This document shows positions 5,506 to 6,853 of a DNA stretch of 6,853 bases, in pieces. The translations under genes were made by a program, and so were the position numbers. Below the pieces are notes generated by a model. That model was not told the DNA's origin and did no database searches. It was given only the letters and a program-made list of their open reading frames with translations. Source of the DNA: an uncultured Rikenellaceae bacterium (GTDB lineage Bacteria; Bacteroidota; Bacteroidia; Bacteroidales; Rikenellaceae); contig CAMQUV010000057.1 in the NCBI GenBank assembly GCA_947037995.1, forward strand, positions 1 through 6,853, read 5' to 3'. The first letter of the stretch is position 1, and every line of letters starts with the position of its first letter.

Positions 5506-6762
5506 ATGGATTACATAGAATACGATAAAGAACACCTCTGGCACCCATATACGTCGATTAAAAACCCTACTAAAACATATTTGGTGGAGAGTGCTGATGG
5601 TGTGTATATTCAACTTGATAGTGGCGAGAAACTCATAGATGGGATGAGCTCTTGGTGGTCTACGGTGCACGGGTATAATAACCCAATTCTTAACGAAGCG
5701 ATAAATCAACAATGTCAGAAAATGGCTCACGTTATGTTTGGGGGGCTGACGCATAAACCGGCTATTGAGTTAGCCCAAAAACTTGTTGAACTGTCGCCCG
5801 AAAACCTGCAACACGTTTTTTTGGCTGACAGTGGCTCGGTCTCGGTTGAGGTTGCACTCAAAATGGCGCTACAATATCAACACTGCATCGGGCAGCCCCA
5901 GCGCACTAAATTTATGACGCCAATGGGTGGGTATCACGGAGATACTTGGCACTGTATGAGCGTTTGTGACCCGCAGGGGGGGATGCACACTCTGTGGAAT
6001 GGAAGGCTTAATCAACAAATATTTGCGCCAAAACCGACTACTACTTTTCACCAGAAATGGGATGATAATAATATTGATGCCACCTCGCTAATCGCGCTGT
6101 TCGAACAACACGCTGATACACTCGTTGCCTTTATTGTCGAGCCAATCGTGCAGGGGGCGGGAGGAATGCATATCTACAATCCGCAGTATCTGAAACTTGC
6201 TCGCAAGCTTTGCGACAAATATGGGGTGCTACTTATTGCTGACGAAATAGCAACTGGGTTCTATCGCACAGGGAAACTTTTTGCGGTCGAACACGCCGCA
6301 ATTCAACCCGATATAATGTGTGTTGGCAAAGCTCTCACAGGAGGGTATATGACCCTCGCAGCGGTGCTGTGTAGCTCAGAAGTGGCGCTAAAAATCGACA
6401 CCTCACTAATGCACGGACCCACATTTATGGGTAACCCTCTTGCTTGTGCTGTAGCGCTTGCATCACTCAATATTTTCACTCAAAATCCTGTTCAAAAACG
6501 TATCGTCGAAATTGAAAATATACTTACAGAAGAGCTTGAAAAGGCGCGCACTAACCCCAATGTGCAAGATGTTAGGGTGCTGGGAGCGATTGGAGTTGTT
6601 GAGATGAAAGAGCCTGTGAATATGGCGGAAATTACGACAAAGGCTGTTGAACGAGGGGTGTGGATACGTCCATTTGGGAAGTTGGTTTATGTGATGCCGC
6701 AATACATTATTACGGACGAGCAGTTAAAACATCTCTGTCGCTCCATTCTGGAGATTATTTAG
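5506..6762 (+). CDS. bioA: Adenosylmethionine-8-amino-7-oxononanoate aminotransferase (DAPA synthase)
   Basis: This cytoplasmic PLP enzyme converts 8-amino-7-oxononanoate (KAPA) to 7,8-diaminononanoate (DAPA) with S-adenosylmethionine as amino donor, the antepenultimate step of biotin synthesis. BioA-specific features are present: WHPYTS with Tyr15, [16 protein letters not shown] (45-60) with the Trp50-Trp51 pair, GGYHGDT (141-147), [11 protein letters not shown] (246-256) with the PLP-binding Asp246, Lys275 in GKALTGG as the Schiff-base lysine, HGPTFMGNP (303-311), and Arg388 in WIRPFG, the likely carboxylate-binding residue. Its 418 residues compare with about 430 in E. coli. The ATG at 5506 has A at -3 and -6 and gives the normal N-terminus. 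It follows the lipid kinase; other bio genes, if clustered, must lie beyond the window. I see no clear BirA operator or terminator. Confidence 0.96.
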   Translation: MDYIEYDKEHLWHPYTSIKNPTKTYLVESADGVYIQLDSGEKLIDGMSSWWSTVHGYNNPILNEAINQQCQKMAHVMFGGLTHKPAIELAQKLVELSPENLQHVFLADSGSVSVEVALKMALQYQHCIGQPQRTKFMTPMGGYHGDTWHCMSVCDPQGGMHTLWNGRLNQQIFAPKPTTTFHQKWDDNNIDATSLIALFEQHADTLVAFIVEPIVQGAGGMHIYNPQYLKLARKLCDKYGVLLIADEIATGFYRTGKLFAVEHAAIQPDIMCVGKALTGGYMTLAAVLCSSEVALKIDTSLMHGPTFMGNPLACAVALASLNIFTQNPVQKRIVEIENILTEELEKARTNPNVQDVRVLGAIGVVEMKEPVNMAEITTKAVERGVWIRPFGKLVYVMPQYIITDEQLKHLCRSILEII

Positions 6763-6790
6763 TAATACAGTTGTAACCGACGAGCAGTTA
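6701..6790 (+). repeat. Imperfect direct repeat across the bioA 3' end
   Basis: GACGAGCAGTTA occurs at 6715-6726 inside bioA (codons for TDEQL) and again at 6779-6790, just after the stop codon. The similarity extends left to AATACA in both copies, giving about 26 and 27 bases (6701-6726 and 6764-6790) with a few mismatches and one indel. This looks like a partial tandem duplication of the gene end or a recombination scar. Confidence 0.55.
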
Positions 6791-6853
6791 CTAATACCAT
6801 CTAACGGTATAACGTATGACTCACCTACTGGTATGTGTATAGTCAAAACAACC
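6763..6853. other. Sequence after bioA, no assignable gene
   Basis: A frame offset from bioA stays open from about 6728 to the window edge and would encode a stretch reading VVTDEQLLIPSNGITYDSP and on. It has no start codon before the ATG at 6833, and a minus-strand frame is open as well, so neither is convincing. Short inverted repeats are present (ATACC 6794-6798 with GGTAT 6806-6810; GTAAC 6773-6777 with GTTAC 6787-6791). No U-run follows them, so this is not a clear bioA terminator. Confidence 0.3.

Overview
The window looks like ordinary chromosome from a member of the phylum Bacteroidota, probably a Bacteroidales-like organism. The evidence is the TAnnTTTG-type -7 promoter boxes, the absence of Shine-Dalgarno sequences with A-rich start regions instead, the rpsF-rpsR-rplI order without an ssb gene between rpsF and rpsR, and a lipoprotein of the six-bladed beta-propeller type common in this phylum. 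I see no transposase, phage gene, CRISPR array, tRNA or rRNA.

Layout, left to right. Positions 1-186 carry no gene but hold a hairpin, a palindrome and a short direct repeat. Six genes then lie on the minus strand, so they are read from right to left: rpsF (S6), rpsR (S18) and rplI (L9) form a ribosomal protein operon with its own promoter and a strong intrinsic terminator. A PlsC-like acyltransferase follows, whose promoter box abuts that terminator. Then come rsmG (16S rRNA m7G methyltransferase) and a predicted lipoprotein with a beta-propeller fold. Positions 4054-4473 are a 420-base divergent intergenic region. On the plus strand, a diacylglycerol/sphingosine-kinase-family lipid kinase and bioA (biotin synthesis aminotransferase) follow 45 bases apart and are probably cotranscribed. 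The last 91 bases after bioA have no identifiable gene but repeat part of the bioA 3' end.

Functionally, rpsF, rpsR, rplI and rsmG all serve the ribosome. The acyltransferase and the lipid kinase both belong to lipid metabolism but sit in separate, divergent units. bioA provides the PLP-dependent amination step of biotin synthesis.

The most unusual part is about 4197-4354, inside the divergent intergenic region. It contains several long exact inverted repeats that can form mutually exclusive pairings, and a minus-strand terminator-like hairpin with a U7 run that no upstream minus-strand gene explains. I read it as a candidate structured RNA, attenuator or small palindromic repeat. I cannot assign it to a known family from sequence alone.
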